Of a stretch of 41,069 nucleotides of DNA, positions 24,446-33,070 are shown in pieces; position 1 is the stretch's first letter; the number at the start of each line of letters is the position of its first letter. The stretch lies in the NCBI GenBank assembly GCA_013697005.1, contig JACCXM010000002.1, positions 1 to 41,069 on the forward strand, read 5' to 3'. Both the position numbers and the translations under genes were made by a program. A model generated the notes under the pieces. The model worked only from the letters and a program-made list of their open reading frames with translations, did not search any database and was not told the DNA's origin. The DNA is from Chloroflexia bacterium (GTDB lineage Bacteria; Chloroflexota; Chloroflexia; Thermomicrobiales; UBA6265).

Positions 24446-25848
24446 GGCTCGTCGCTGACAGTTACGCTCGCGATCCCCGCCACCACCGGGTCGTCTGCGG
24501 CCGCAATCCCATTCGCATTGCCAGTCAGGGATCGGCGCACGACATACGGCGCGAATCGCCCCAGTTCAGTCGCCGGGAGAAACCCTTGCAGCGTCGTACC
24601 CATTTCGTCGAACGATGTCTCCTCGACGCGTCCCAGCTGATGGAATCGATTTACGAGCTCGCTGTTGGCGAACGGCGCGGTGAGCGTGACCGGGATGAAC
24701 CCGGCGTCCGTTTCCAGGGCCGTTTCGAGTTCTGCCAGGAGCTGGTCGAAGCCGACACCGTCGCGCGCGGAGATCGCGACCGGATTGACCGCCAGCGCGG
24801 CGGCCGGCCCCAAAGACGCAAGCAGATCGTCGATCGCCACCGTCCCCGCGCCGTTCGGTGCAAACCGGTCGACTTTGTTCAATGCCGTAATCACCGGCTT
24901 GTCGTCGGCCCCTAGTTCTTCCAGCACATCCAGCACGGTCTGCATCTGCTCGGGCGCGTTCGGGTGGGTGACGTCGACGACGTGCATGAGCACCGTCGCT
25001 TCGTTGATCTCTTCCAGCGTGGCGCGAAACGCGGCGATGAGCAGCGTCGGCAGGTTGTTGATGAACCCGACCGTGTCGGTGAAGAGCACCTCCCGCCCAC
25101 TGGGCAGAGCGCGGCGGCGGGTCGTCGGGTCGAGTGTGGCAAAGAGCGTGTCCTCCGCCATCACGGTCGATCCCGTCAGGGTGTTCAGCAGCGTGCTTTT
25201 GCCGGCGTTCGTGTATCCCACGAGCGCCACCACCGGGATCGGCACGTCCCGTCTCCGGTCGCGATAGTGCTGACGGTGAGTGTGGACCGCGGCCAGCTCG
25301 CGCTTGATATGGACGATCCGCTTGCCAAGCTCGCGGCGGTCGCTCTCGAGCTGCGTTTCGCCTGGACCACGCAGACCGACACCGCCGACTCCCTGCCGGG
25401 AAAGGTGCGTCCACATACCGGTCAGCCGCGGCATCCGATATTCGAGCTGCGCCAGCTCCACTTGCAAGCGACCCTCGTGGGTCGCCGCGCGGCGCGCGAA
25501 GACATCCAGAATCAGCGCCGTGCGGTCAATCACCATCACGTCCAGCGCCCGTTCCAGATTGCGTTGCTGCGCCGGGCTGAGATCGTCGTCGACCATCACC
25601 ACGTCGTAAGCGACGTCGTCGCGGCGCGTCTTGATCTCCTCCAGCTTCCCCTTGCCGACGTAGGTTCCCGCCAGGGGGTGGGCGAGCTTCTGCGTCACCG
25701 ACCCGACCACCTCGACGTCGACCGTCTCGGCGAGACGCGCCAGTTCTTCCAGTGAATCGGTGGCCGCCCAGGGTTGGCCCGGCCGCTCGACGGAGATCAG
25801 CAGCGCGTGCTCGGTGGGGCGGTCGGTGACGTGTGCGGTGCGCGTGAT
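24436..25848 (-). CDS. hflX: Ribosome-splitting GTPase HflX, with a non-canonical start
   Basis: 470 aa if begun at 25848. The HflX N-terminal domain is clear (HALLISVERPGQPWAATDSL, VGSVTQKLAHPLAGTYVGKG), and the linker holds SRQGVGGVGLRGPGETQLES. The G domain has G1 GYTNAGKST (residues 211-219), DTVGF and NKVD. HflX rescues stalled 70S ribosomes. No ATG, GTG or TTG lies where the family should begin. The best ribosome-binding site, AGAGGAGG, ends five bases before an ATC at 25848, which would begin ITRTAHVTDRP. The only in-frame normal start upstream (TTG at 25986) overlaps the lyase gene and adds an Arg/Pro-rich unconserved stretch. The start codon is therefore unresolved. Confidence 0.9.
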   Translation of the reverse strand: MTRTAHVTDRPTEHALLISVERPGQPWAATDSLEELARLAETVDVEVVGSVTQKLAHPLAGTYVGKGKLEEIKTRRDDVAYDVVMVDDDLSPAQQRNLERALDVMVIDRTALILDVFARRAATHEGRLQVELAQLEYRMPRLTGMWTHLSRQGVGGVGLRGPGETQLESDRRELGKRIVHIKRELAAVHTHRQHYRDRRRDVPIPVVALVGYTNAGKSTLLNTLTGSTVMAEDTLFATLDPTTRRRALPSGREVLFTDTVGFINNLPTLLIAAFRATLEEINEATVLMHVVDVTHPNAPEQMQTVLDVLEELGADDKPVITALNKVDRFAPNGAGTVAIDDLLASLGPAAALAVNPVAISARDGVGFDQLLAELETALETDAGFIPVTLTAPFANSELVNRFHQLGRVEETSFDEMGTTLQGFLPATELGRFAPYVVRRSLTGNANGIAAADDPVVAGIASVTVSDEPWR

Positions 25849-25918
25849 GGGAGCCTCCTCTGGGTCACGTCTGACGGCGACGGACGCTCTAGTGTACTGC
25901 TGAGGCCGAAGCGATGCC

Positions 25919-27364
25919 CTATCCGGCGGCCGCTGCGGCGAGAATCTCCTGGGTGCGAATCTCGATGTTCTCCGTGGCGAGAGCAATGCGCCGCCGCTTT
26001 GCTTCCAGCCAGAGGCGGTCTTCCGCCAACCGTTCCCGTTCCAGAGCCAGGTATTCGCGAATGGCCGTCGGCGCGGGACCACCCAGAACCATCCGTTTTT
26101 CCAGAAACCGCCGCGGCGCCAGATACGCGCCAAGCCGTTCGATCTCGATACCAAGTTCCCGGCCCGCCACGAGCAGTGCCGAAGCATCGATCATCGCCGG
26201 GGTGATTCCGCTCGCTTCCAATCCGTCCTGACGCGCGCGGTTGGCGGTCATCGCAGCGATGTCTCGCGCCGAGGACGGATCGAGTCCTTCTTCCGCCATC
26301 AGAAAATCGGCAAGGTCGCCGGATGTCACCAGCCCACTCCCGGCATTCCGCGCCAGCCAGGCCCGGTTGATTTCGATCGGCCCGCTCATGAGACGGGTGA
26401 TAGTCGCCAACACCGCGACACCGCCTGCCAGCGCCGTGCCCGCCATTTCCACCGCGTCGTCTGCCATCTCACCCACGGGCCCATAGGGAAGATTGCGCGC
26501 GATACGAGCAACCGCCGCGGCATCGTCTTCAACCCGGCGCGCCTCGGCGACGAGCCGCGCCAGCGCCACCGGTGGCCGGAAATGGGGCAGATTCGGATCG
26601 ACTGAGGCGAGAAGCTCATCGTCGAGCCGCAGTGATTGCGGGTCGGTGCGCAACCACGACATCAGCTCTACAGTGATTCGTCGCACGGGCCCGGCCGTGG
26701 CCGCGGCAATCTCGGCCACCGTGACGACGACGTCGACCGCGGCGACGGCGTCGAAGGTGCTCGCAATCGGACCCTCACTTCCGAGCAGATCGGCGGTCTC
26801 CTCCCGGTCGACAGGGAGACCGGGTCCGGCCAGCGCCCCCGCGCCGAGAGCCGACCGGTCCAGTTCGTCATAAGCGGCGTGCAGGCGCCGCGCGGCGCGC
26901 GCCAGCGGCGCCGTCACGCCAGTCAGAAAATGAGCGAAATTGGTCGGTTGCAACGCGCTGACCCCGGACCAGACCGGCATCAGGGTAAAGACGTGACTCT
27001 CGGCGAGTTCGAGCAAAACACCCCTCGCGACGTCCAGTGCACCGGCCAGCGCCAATACCCGGTCGCGCAGCACTAGCCGTTGCGCGGTCACGGCCAGATC
27101 GTGCTGGGCGCGAGCGATCCGAACGGCCCCTGCCGCACCGGGAGCAACGAGACTGTCGACCCGCTCGTCGAACGCCGCGGTCAACGAGAGCGAACCGTCG
27201 ACCTCCGTTGACTCGCCGCGCCGCGCGCCGTCGATCGCCGTCAGCAGCGAAGCGGCAATGGCATCGTCCACGATCGCGACATCGCGCAGCATGATCGCGT
27301 GCGCGGTGAGCCCGCGCCCGATCGCCGCCCACATCGCATCCCGCCAGCCGTCGCTCCCCGGCAT
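25919..27364 (-). CDS. Argininosuccinate lyase-like protein with degenerate active site
   Basis: 481 aa with the overall ASL/fumarase layout: SALGAGALAGPGLPVDREET at 171-190 matches the ASL block SPLGSGALAG, and the C-terminal helical domain (ASGITPAMIDASALLVAGRE) is in place. The catalytic signatures are altered. The family TH-LQ-AQP block is here VSALQPTNFAHFL (135-147) without its His. The GSSIMPQKKNP loop is replaced by ASVDPNLPHFRPPVALARL (253-271) with no GSS and no MPxKxNP. It therefore may be an inactive or repurposed lyase rather than ArgH. Begins with ATG at 27364 and precedes hflX by 70 bases, so it is probably the first gene of that operon. Confidence 0.85.
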   Translation of the reverse strand: MPGSDGWRDAMWAAIGRGLTAHAIMLRDVAIVDDAIAASLLTAIDGARRGESTEVDGSLSLTAAFDERVDSLVAPGAAGAVRIARAQHDLAVTAQRLVLRDRVLALAGALDVARGVLLELAESHVFTLMPVWSGVSALQPTNFAHFLTGVTAPLARAARRLHAAYDELDRSALGAGALAGPGLPVDREETADLLGSEGPIASTFDAVAAVDVVVTVAEIAAATAGPVRRITVELMSWLRTDPQSLRLDDELLASVDPNLPHFRPPVALARLVAEARRVEDDAAAVARIARNLPYGPVGEMADDAVEMAGTALAGGVAVLATITRLMSGPIEINRAWLARNAGSGLVTSGDLADFLMAEEGLDPSSARDIAAMTANRARQDGLEASGITPAMIDASALLVAGRELGIEIERLGAYLAPRRFLEKRMVLGGPAPTAIREYLALERERLAEDRLWLEAKRRRIALATENIEIRTQEILAAAAAG

Positions 27365-27571
27365 TTCCCGCTCCCGGCTGTCCGTTTCTTGCTTTGGACA
27401 CTGAGTTCCCGAACCGGCTGGAGTCTAGCAGCGGGGCTCGAGGCCCCTCGCCCAACTCCACCCCCGCTTGACCCTCTTCCCGCGCGCGGCGTAGCATCGA
27501 CCCCGCCGGGCCATGGCACATGTTGGTCCCGGCCACGCTTCGCTATTCTGCCGAAAGGTCAGTCCAGAACG

Positions 27572-28783
27572 ATGATTCCCGACCAGTTTCCGGGCCGTGG
27601 CAAGGTCGCCGCGCTCAAGACGCGACCCGAGACGGTTCTCGCTGATGTGCGCGAGCTGATGCATCTCGCCGGGTATCAGGCAGCGCTTCCCGCCGCCCAC
27701 GAGACGATCCTGAAGATCAATATCTCGTGGCAGACCTGGTATCCCGCCTGCTCGACCACACCCTGGCAACTGGAAGGTGTGATCCGCACCCTGCAAGGAG
27801 ACGGCTACGAGACACTGATCGGGGCGAATAACGGCACGGTGGTCGTCGATGCCCGCGTCGGTGAGCGGAATAACAAACACAAGTACGTCGTGGATCGCTA
27901 CGGTGTCGCCAACGTCCACCTCTACGAGCCGCACATCGAGTGGGTGCCCTACACCCCGACGAAACCGTTCCTCGTGCTCGATCGCATCTTCCCCGAGGGG
28001 GTGAAGGTTCCCAAACTCTTCTACGCTCGCAATATCATTCAGCTCCCGACTGTGAAAACCCACGTCTTCACCACGATCACCGGCGCCATGAAAAACGCCT
28101 TCGGGGGTCTGCTCAACGATCGCCGCCATCACACCCACGCCGTCATCGATGAGACGCTGGTCGATCTCCTTCAGATTCAGCAGGATATTCACTCCGGACT
28201 GTTCGCGGTCATGGACGGCACCTTTGCCGGCGACGGCGCCGGACCGCGCGCCATGCGCCCCCACGAAAAGGACATCCTGCTCGCCAGCGCCGATCAGGTC
28301 GCCATCGACGCCATCTCGGCCAAGATGCAGGGATTCAAGCCGATGGATCTCCCCTTCATCCGGATCGCGCACGAAAAGGGTCTGGGGATCGGTGAGCCCA
28401 AGGACATCGAGATCGTCGGCCATGACGTCTCGCTCGAAGACTGGAAGTTCGTCAAGGAAGATACCTTCGCCTCGAAGGGCCAATATCTGATTTACCACGG
28501 ACCCTTGAAGCGGTTCGAAAAGCAGCTCCTGCAGTCGCCGCTGGCGGGTTGGAGCTTCTTCGCCTCGAACTTCTACCACAACGTCTACTGGTACCCCGTT
28601 GTGGGACGGAAGCGGGTCAAAGACGCGCTGCAAACCAAGTGGGGCCGTCTCTTCGCGAGGTATGGGGACGGCCGCGTCGTTCTGCCAGGGCCGGAGCCGA
28701 AACCCACCGCGATTGCCGCGGGCGGCGCGGCGGGGCTCCTGGCGGCGATGGTGTTGGCGGCACGAGTGGCGCGCCGGAACTAA
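27572..28783 (+). CDS. DUF362 domain protein with C-terminal membrane anchor
   Basis: 403 aa from the ATG at 27572. The frame is open upstream as far as 27299 but overlaps the divergent lyase gene there. DUF362 (PF04015) features include the start (PETVLADVRELMHLAGYQAA, ILKINISW), KLFYARNIIQLPTVKTHVFT, the TGAMKNAFGGLLNDRRHHTH block, and the AIDAISAKMQGFKP motif near the end. There are no ferredoxin Cys motifs, unlike some DUF362 proteins. The last 35 residues form a hydrophobic helix (AAGGAAGLLAAMVLAARVA) followed by ARRN, so it is likely membrane-attached. Function of the family is unknown. Confidence 0.87.
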   Translation: MIPDQFPGRGKVAALKTRPETVLADVRELMHLAGYQAALPAAHETILKINISWQTWYPACSTTPWQLEGVIRTLQGDGYETLIGANNGTVVVDARVGERNNKHKYVVDRYGVANVHLYEPHIEWVPYTPTKPFLVLDRIFPEGVKVPKLFYARNIIQLPTVKTHVFTTITGAMKNAFGGLLNDRRHHTHAVIDETLVDLLQIQQDIHSGLFAVMDGTFAGDGAGPRAMRPHEKDILLASADQVAIDAISAKMQGFKPMDLPFIRIAHEKGLGIGEPKDIEIVGHDVSLEDWKFVKEDTFASKGQYLIYHGPLKRFEKQLLQSPLAGWSFFASNFYHNVYWYPVVGRKRVKDALQTKWGRLFARYGDGRVVLPGPEPKPTAIAAGGAAGLLAAMVLAARVARRN

Positions 28784-28800
28784 GGCGGCGGCCGAAGTCC

Positions 28801-28833
28801 GTGTCATTCTGAGGAACGAAGAATCTCGTCACT
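28801..28833. repeat. TGTCATTCTGA-type repeat, inverted copy of 17762-17791
   Basis: Thirty bases starting GTGTCATTCTGAGGAACGAA are the exact reverse complement of 17762-17791. It lies between the DUF362 gene and the small membrane protein, in the 5' leader of the latter. Confidence 0.8.
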
Positions 28834-28865
28834 CTGCGCCAAGAGGCGTACGCCGGAGGTAAACA

Positions 28866-29249
28866 GTGGGCGGATTGGCCGGTATCCATGAGATTCTCGG
28901 TGGATTGGTCGTCGTCGCGTTCATCATCACAGTGATTCTGGCGGCAATCGCGGCGGCGGGAAGAGACGTACCCTGGGTGCGTACGGTCTCCCTCGTCGCC
29001 GCTGGCCTCCTCGCACTGCAGTACGTCGTCGGCGTGCTGCTGATCGCTGGCGGCTCGCGCAACTCCAACGAGCATTACCTCATCGGCCTGATCGTACTGG
29101 TTCCGGTGGCCTTGCAACACTCCTCGGCGCGGCGGCTCTCGTCGCAAACGCGCGGTGTCGCACTTTTGATCTGGTCGCTGGCCGCCGCGATTCTCGCCGT
29201 CATTGCCTACATGGCCGGCATGGGTGGAGTCGGCGGCGCCGCATCGTGA
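28866..29249 (+). CDS. Small four-helix membrane protein, unknown
   Basis: 127 aa from a GTG at 28866 with GGAGG seven bases before it. Four hydrophobic segments are visible: ILGGLVVVAFIITVILAAIA, VRTVSLVAAGLLALQYVVGV, HYLIGLIVLVPVALQ and VALLIWSLAAAILAVIAYMA. No catalytic motif. The stop overlaps the GTG of the homocysteine methyltransferase (GTGA), so the two are cotranslated. Confidence 0.7.
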   Translation: MGGLAGIHEILGGLVVVAFIITVILAAIAAAGRDVPWVRTVSLVAAGLLALQYVVGVLLIAGGSRNSNEHYLIGLIVLVPVALQHSSARRLSSQTRGVALLIWSLAAAILAVIAYMAGMGGVGGAAS

Positions 29250-30211
29250 CCGGCAACGGCCCCCCGCTGTTTCGCGAGCGATTGCGCCACGGTGCGCCCC
29301 TGCTGCTCGATGCCGCGATGGGCAGCGATCTCAATCGACGCGGCCTGCCGACCACCCTCCCGCTGTGGTCGGCGTTGGGCCTGCTGGAGCGACCCGAGCT
29401 CGTCCGCCAAATCCACCTCGACAACCTCCTCGCCGGAGCCGACATCATCACCACCGACACGTTTTGCACCACCGGCAGCACCCTGCGCAAAGCCGGTCTC
29501 GATCCGGCGCGGGCGGCGGAGTTGGACACGCTGGCGGTGCGTTTGGCGCGGGAAGCGCGGACCACATCCGGGCGGCCTCATGCACTCATTGCCGGATCGA
29601 TCGCGCCGCTGGAGGACTGTTACCGGCCTACGTTCGACACCCCGCCGGAGATCGCGCTCGCCGAGCATCGCGCCCAGGCGCGCAATTTGGCGGCGGCCGG
29701 GGTCGATCTGCTCATGGTTGAAACCATGCCGACCGCGACTGAGGCGCGCATCGCGCTCCAGGCGGCGACCGAAACCGTTCTCCCCGCAACGATTGGCTTC
29801 GTCTGCGCGGCACCGGAGCAAGGTGAGCCGGTACGGTTGCTAAGCGGCGAGCCCCTGGCCGATGCCGTCGCCCTCGTCCTGCCCTTTGGACCGGCGGCGA
29901 TCTTCGTCAACTGTGCCGCTCCGGACGTTATTACCGCCGCCCTGCAGGAGCTGGCGACGCTGTCAGACGTGCAATTCGGCGCATACGCCAACGTCGGACA
30001 TGTCGACGATGAGGTCGGATGGTCGCCCGCGGGCGGGATCAGCGGCGAGGGCTACGCCGCCCACGCCCGGGACTGGCTGACGCTCGGCTCCCGCATCGTC
30101 GGCGGCTGCTGCGGCACCCACCCGGCGCATACCGCGGCCATGCGCCAGATGATCGACGCTCTCGCGTTTCCCCCTCTCCCGGCTCGATGGGAGAGGGGAG
30201 CAGCGGGGTGA
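29246..30211 (+). CDS. Homocysteine S-methyltransferase family protein
   Basis: Zinc-dependent methyltransferase (MmuM/BHMT type), 321 aa, passing a methyl group from a donor such as S-methylmethionine to homocysteine to give methionine. The N-terminus has LLLDAAMGSDLNRRG, with zinc ligands in FVNCAAP and GGCCGTHPAH near the C-terminus. GTG start at 29246 overlaps the previous stop (GTGA). The last 14 residues, FPPLPARWERGAAG, are not family sequence but come from repeat copy E, which also supplies the stop codon. The sugar kinase follows ten bases later. Confidence 0.92.
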   Translation: MTGNGPPLFRERLRHGAPLLLDAAMGSDLNRRGLPTTLPLWSALGLLERPELVRQIHLDNLLAGADIITTDTFCTTGSTLRKAGLDPARAAELDTLAVRLAREARTTSGRPHALIAGSIAPLEDCYRPTFDTPPEIALAEHRAQARNLAAAGVDLLMVETMPTATEARIALQAATETVLPATIGFVCAAPEQGEPVRLLSGEPLADAVALVLPFGPAAIFVNCAAPDVITAALQELATLSDVQFGAYANVGHVDDEVGWSPAGGISGEGYAAHARDWLTLGSRIVGGCCGTHPAHTAAMRQMIDALAFPPLPARWERGAAG

Positions 30212-30217
30212 GGGTTC
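30170..30217. repeat. Dispersed hairpin repeat, copy E, forming the 3' end of a CDS
   Basis: CCCCTCTCCCGGCTCGATGG followed by GAGAGGGGAGCAGCGGGGTG and AGGGTT. Another subtype with a GGCTCGA loop instead of CTGCGCACAG. It encodes the last residues and the stop codon of the methyltransferase. Confidence 0.85.
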
Positions 30218-30221
30218 TTCG

Positions 30222-31772
30222 ATGCCCGGTGATCTCCTTCTTGGCGTCGATATCGGAACCTACAGCGCCAAGGGCGTCCTCTGCGGCCCGGATGGGAACG
30301 TCCTCGCCGAGGCGACGATCGAGCACGGTCTCAGCCTGCCCCGGCCGGGCTGGGCGGAGCATGACGCCGAGACGATCTGGTGGGGCGAGTTCGTTGCCTT
30401 GACGCGCGAGCTGCTCGGACAGCGGTTCAGCGGCGAGGACATCGGCGGGATCGCGGTCAGCGCCATCGGCGCCTGCGTGCTGCCAGTCGATGTCCAGGGC
30501 CGGCCACTGCGGCAAGGCATCCTCTATGGCATCGACACCCGCGCCTCGGAGGAAATTGCCTGGCTGAACGAGCATTTCGGCGAGGCGCCGATGTTCGATC
30601 TCGGCGGCATGGCGCTCACCTCGCAAGCCATCGGACCGAAAATCCTCTGGCTGAAACGCCACGAACCCGAGGTCTACGCTGCCGCGCGCATGTTCCTGGG
30701 ATCGTCCTCGTATATGGTCTATCGTCTCACCGGCGAACACGTCATGGACTATCACACCGCGTCCTATTACAACCCACTCTTCGACCTGCGCAATCTGCGC
30801 TGGGCTCCCCAATTCGCCGGACCGATCGTCGCGCTGGAGCGGTTGCCAAGACTGCTCTGGTCAGATGAAATCGCCGGTGTGGTGAATCCGGCGGCAGCCG
30901 CGGAAACCGGTTTGCGAGTCGGCACCCCCGTCACCGCCGGCACCGTCGACGCCGCCGCCGAGGCGGTCAGCGTCGGCGTCGTCGCTCCTGGCGACATGAT
31001 GGTCATGTATGGCACCACGATGTTCTTCATCCACGTCACCGGCGACCCCGTACCCGATCCGCGCATGTGGGCGACGGCGTTCGCCCTCCCTGGCCGATAC
31101 AGCATCGACGGCGGCATGTCGACCACCGGCGCGCTGACCCGCTGGTTCCGCGACAATCTCGGCGGGGTGGAGCTGGCGGCGGAAGCCGCCGGCGGACCGA
31201 ATGCCTACGAAGCATTGGCCGAAGCGGCGGCAACGATCGCTCCCGGCGCGGACGGTCTTATCTGCTTACCGTACTTCGCCGGGGAGCGCACCCCCCTCAA
31301 CGATCCCGATGCGCGCGGAGTCTACGCCGGGCTGACGCTCTCGCACACCAAAGCGCATCTCTACCGGGCCAGTCTGGAAGGAACGGCCTATGGCGTGCGG
31401 CACAACCTGGAGACGATGACCGCCATGGGAGCACCGCCCACGCGTCTGGTCGCGGTCGGCGGCGGCGCGAAGAACCCCCTCTGGTTGCAGATCGTCTCGG
31501 ACGTCAGCGGCTTGCCGCAGGACGTTCCCGAGCGCACGATTGGCGCCTCCTACGGCGACGCCTTCATGGCCGGTCTCGCCACCGGCATCGTCTCAAGTCC
31601 GGATGCCCTCCACCGCGACTGGGTCACGTTGGCGATGCAGCTCCAGCCCAACCCCGCCCTGCGTCCCCTCTACGACGACTACTACGCGATCTATCGAAAC
31701 CTCTATGAATCGGCGAAAAACGACCTCCACGCGCTGGCCCGGCTTGGCGCGGGACGAGTAAACGCCCTCTGA
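30222..31772 (+). CDS. FGGY-family carbohydrate kinase, xylulokinase-like
   Basis: 516 aa. Phosphorylates a sugar or sugar alcohol with ATP; xylulose is the closest recalled match, not proven. Both FGGY halves are present: LLGVDIGTYSAKGVLCGPDG at residues 4-23, PGWAEHDAETIWWGEF, GTPVTAGTVDAAAEAVSVGV with the predicted catalytic Asp, ARGVYAGLTLSHTKAHLYRA and AVGGGAKNPLWLQIVSDVSG. It starts at the ATG at 30222, ten bases after the methyltransferase and right behind repeat copy E. Genes for Rpe and ManA converge from the other side, so the product is plausibly a pentulose 5-phosphate entering the pentose phosphate pathway. Confidence 0.92.
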   Translation: MPGDLLLGVDIGTYSAKGVLCGPDGNVLAEATIEHGLSLPRPGWAEHDAETIWWGEFVALTRELLGQRFSGEDIGGIAVSAIGACVLPVDVQGRPLRQGILYGIDTRASEEIAWLNEHFGEAPMFDLGGMALTSQAIGPKILWLKRHEPEVYAAARMFLGSSSYMVYRLTGEHVMDYHTASYYNPLFDLRNLRWAPQFAGPIVALERLPRLLWSDEIAGVVNPAAAAETGLRVGTPVTAGTVDAAAEAVSVGVVAPGDMMVMYGTTMFFIHVTGDPVPDPRMWATAFALPGRYSIDGGMSTTGALTRWFRDNLGGVELAAEAAGGPNAYEALAEAAATIAPGADGLICLPYFAGERTPLNDPDARGVYAGLTLSHTKAHLYRASLEGTAYGVRHNLETMTAMGAPPTRLVAVGGGAKNPLWLQIVSDVSGLPQDVPERTIGASYGDAFMAGLATGIVSSPDALHRDWVTLAMQLQPNPALRPLYDDYYAIYRNLYESAKNDLHALARLGAGRVNAL

Positions 31773-31782
31773 CCGCAACACG

Positions 31783-31847
31783 AGCCCCTCGCCCTGCGCA
31801 CAGGGAGAGGGGTTGGGGTGAGGGTTTCTCAGGGGTTGGGGTGAAGG
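31783..31847. repeat. Dispersed hairpin repeat, copy F
   Basis: AGCCCCTCGCCCTGCGCACA, GGGAGAGGGGTTGGGGTGAG, then GGTTTCTCAGG and a second TTGGGGTGAAGG. Located after the sugar kinase, between convergent genes, where it may serve as a terminator. Confidence 0.85.
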
Positions 31848-31955
31848 AAAACGTCACGCGATCAAGGTCTTCCGCGATCGGTTCGCTTTTCAGGCAGCAG
31901 CCCGTACAATGATCCCCTCATCCTCCAACCAATCGGTCCAGCCTTTGCTGCCGGT

Positions 31956-33041
31956 TTACCCGCCATGCTCGAAATTCACGTCGCCGAGCGCAGCGATGGC
32001 GCCGTCCGGGTGACCGGCGGCTCGCAACGGTGCGATGATATCGCGCTCCAGAACGGGGAGATAGCAGGCGACCAGATCGCCATTCGCGCCGCTCGGTGTC
32101 ACCGTCACGTCGCCGATGGCGGCCGGCAGGAGCAGCGATTCCGCGCGTCCGAGCGTCTCCTCGCCGCCACTCCAGGCGACCGTCACCGGTTCGCCCACGT
32201 TCGAAAGCGTCAGGAAGCGCCAGGGATGGGCCGGATCATGGTGCGGCTCGGTCAACCGCCAACGTTCTAGGGCAAAGTACGGCCCGGCGCAACCGACCGT
32301 GATCTGGTTCCCCGCCTCGCGCGCTGGTTTGTCCAGACCGTGGTTCGGCCGCGGCAGGTAATTGGTTTTCAACTCTCCGAGGGTAGCCTCGATGTTCGCT
32401 CGCCACTGCGCGTCGCTCAGGCGGTTGCCGAGGAGATCGGTCGGCATCACCGACTGCCCCAGGTCCGAGGTCTGTTGCACTTCGTAGATCAGTGTGTCCG
32501 GCCCGAACGCGTGCAAAATGCACCCCGGCACGTAGACCGTGTCTCCGGCGGCGATGGGGTAGCGGAACATCACCCGGTCATAGTCCTCGGCGAGAAACGC
32601 CTGACGCAGATCGTCGTCGGAAAATCCGGGGCGGATACCGGCCAGAATCGACGCGTCCGGCGCGGCATGCAGGATGTGCCAGGCTTCCGTCTTACCGTTC
32701 GGTTCGCCGTGAACGCGCCGCGCCGTTTCGTCGTCGGCGTGGAGGTGTATCGGCAGAAGGTGCGAGGCATCGAGGAACTTGTCCAGAATCGGGAAATGCG
32801 GGCCCCGCCACCCCTCTCCGACGATCTCGTCTGGGTGCTCGGCCACCACGTCGTGCAGGAGCCGGCCCGCAAAGGGTCCGGAGGTGATTGTGGCGCGGGT
32901 GTCCTTCTGATCGCTGATTTCCCAGGTTTCGGCGACCACTCCGTCGGGAACTCCCTGCTTGCCGAGCATCTCCGGAATGAGCCGCTCGCCAAATCGATAC
33001 GTGCGCACGTGATACGTCATGCGGATCGGAGACCACTCCAT
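31956..33041 (-). CDS. manA: Class I mannose-6-phosphate isomerase
   Basis: Interconverts mannose 6-phosphate and fructose 6-phosphate with zinc. 361 aa from the ATG at 33041, preceded by AAGGAG at good spacing; the frame also opens at 33074, overlapping the rpe stop (ATGA), and both could be used. Zinc-site motifs are LLPIHLHADDE (family QVHPDD), NGKTEAWHIL (family GKTEMWY) and the downstream His in GCILHAFGP followed by LIYEVQQTSDLG. It ends with a beta-domain. Co-oriented and overlapping with rpe, giving a two-gene operon. Confidence 0.92.
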   Translation of the reverse strand: MEWSPIRMTYHVRTYRFGERLIPEMLGKQGVPDGVVAETWEISDQKDTRATITSGPFAGRLLHDVVAEHPDEIVGEGWRGPHFPILDKFLDASHLLPIHLHADDETARRVHGEPNGKTEAWHILHAAPDASILAGIRPGFSDDDLRQAFLAEDYDRVMFRYPIAAGDTVYVPGCILHAFGPDTLIYEVQQTSDLGQSVMPTDLLGNRLSDAQWRANIEATLGELKTNYLPRPNHGLDKPAREAGNQITVGCAGPYFALERWRLTEPHHDPAHPWRFLTLSNVGEPVTVAWSGGEETLGRAESLLLPAAIGDVTVTPSGANGDLVACYLPVLERDIIAPLRAAGHPDGAIAALGDVNFEHGG

Positions 33042-33070
33042 CGTTGACTCCTTGCGGGTAGCGTGCTCGC

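Noticed and set aside
27425-28807. 460-codon minus-strand frame opposite the DUF362 gene
   Set aside because: Shadow of a gene with recognised DUF362 blocks.
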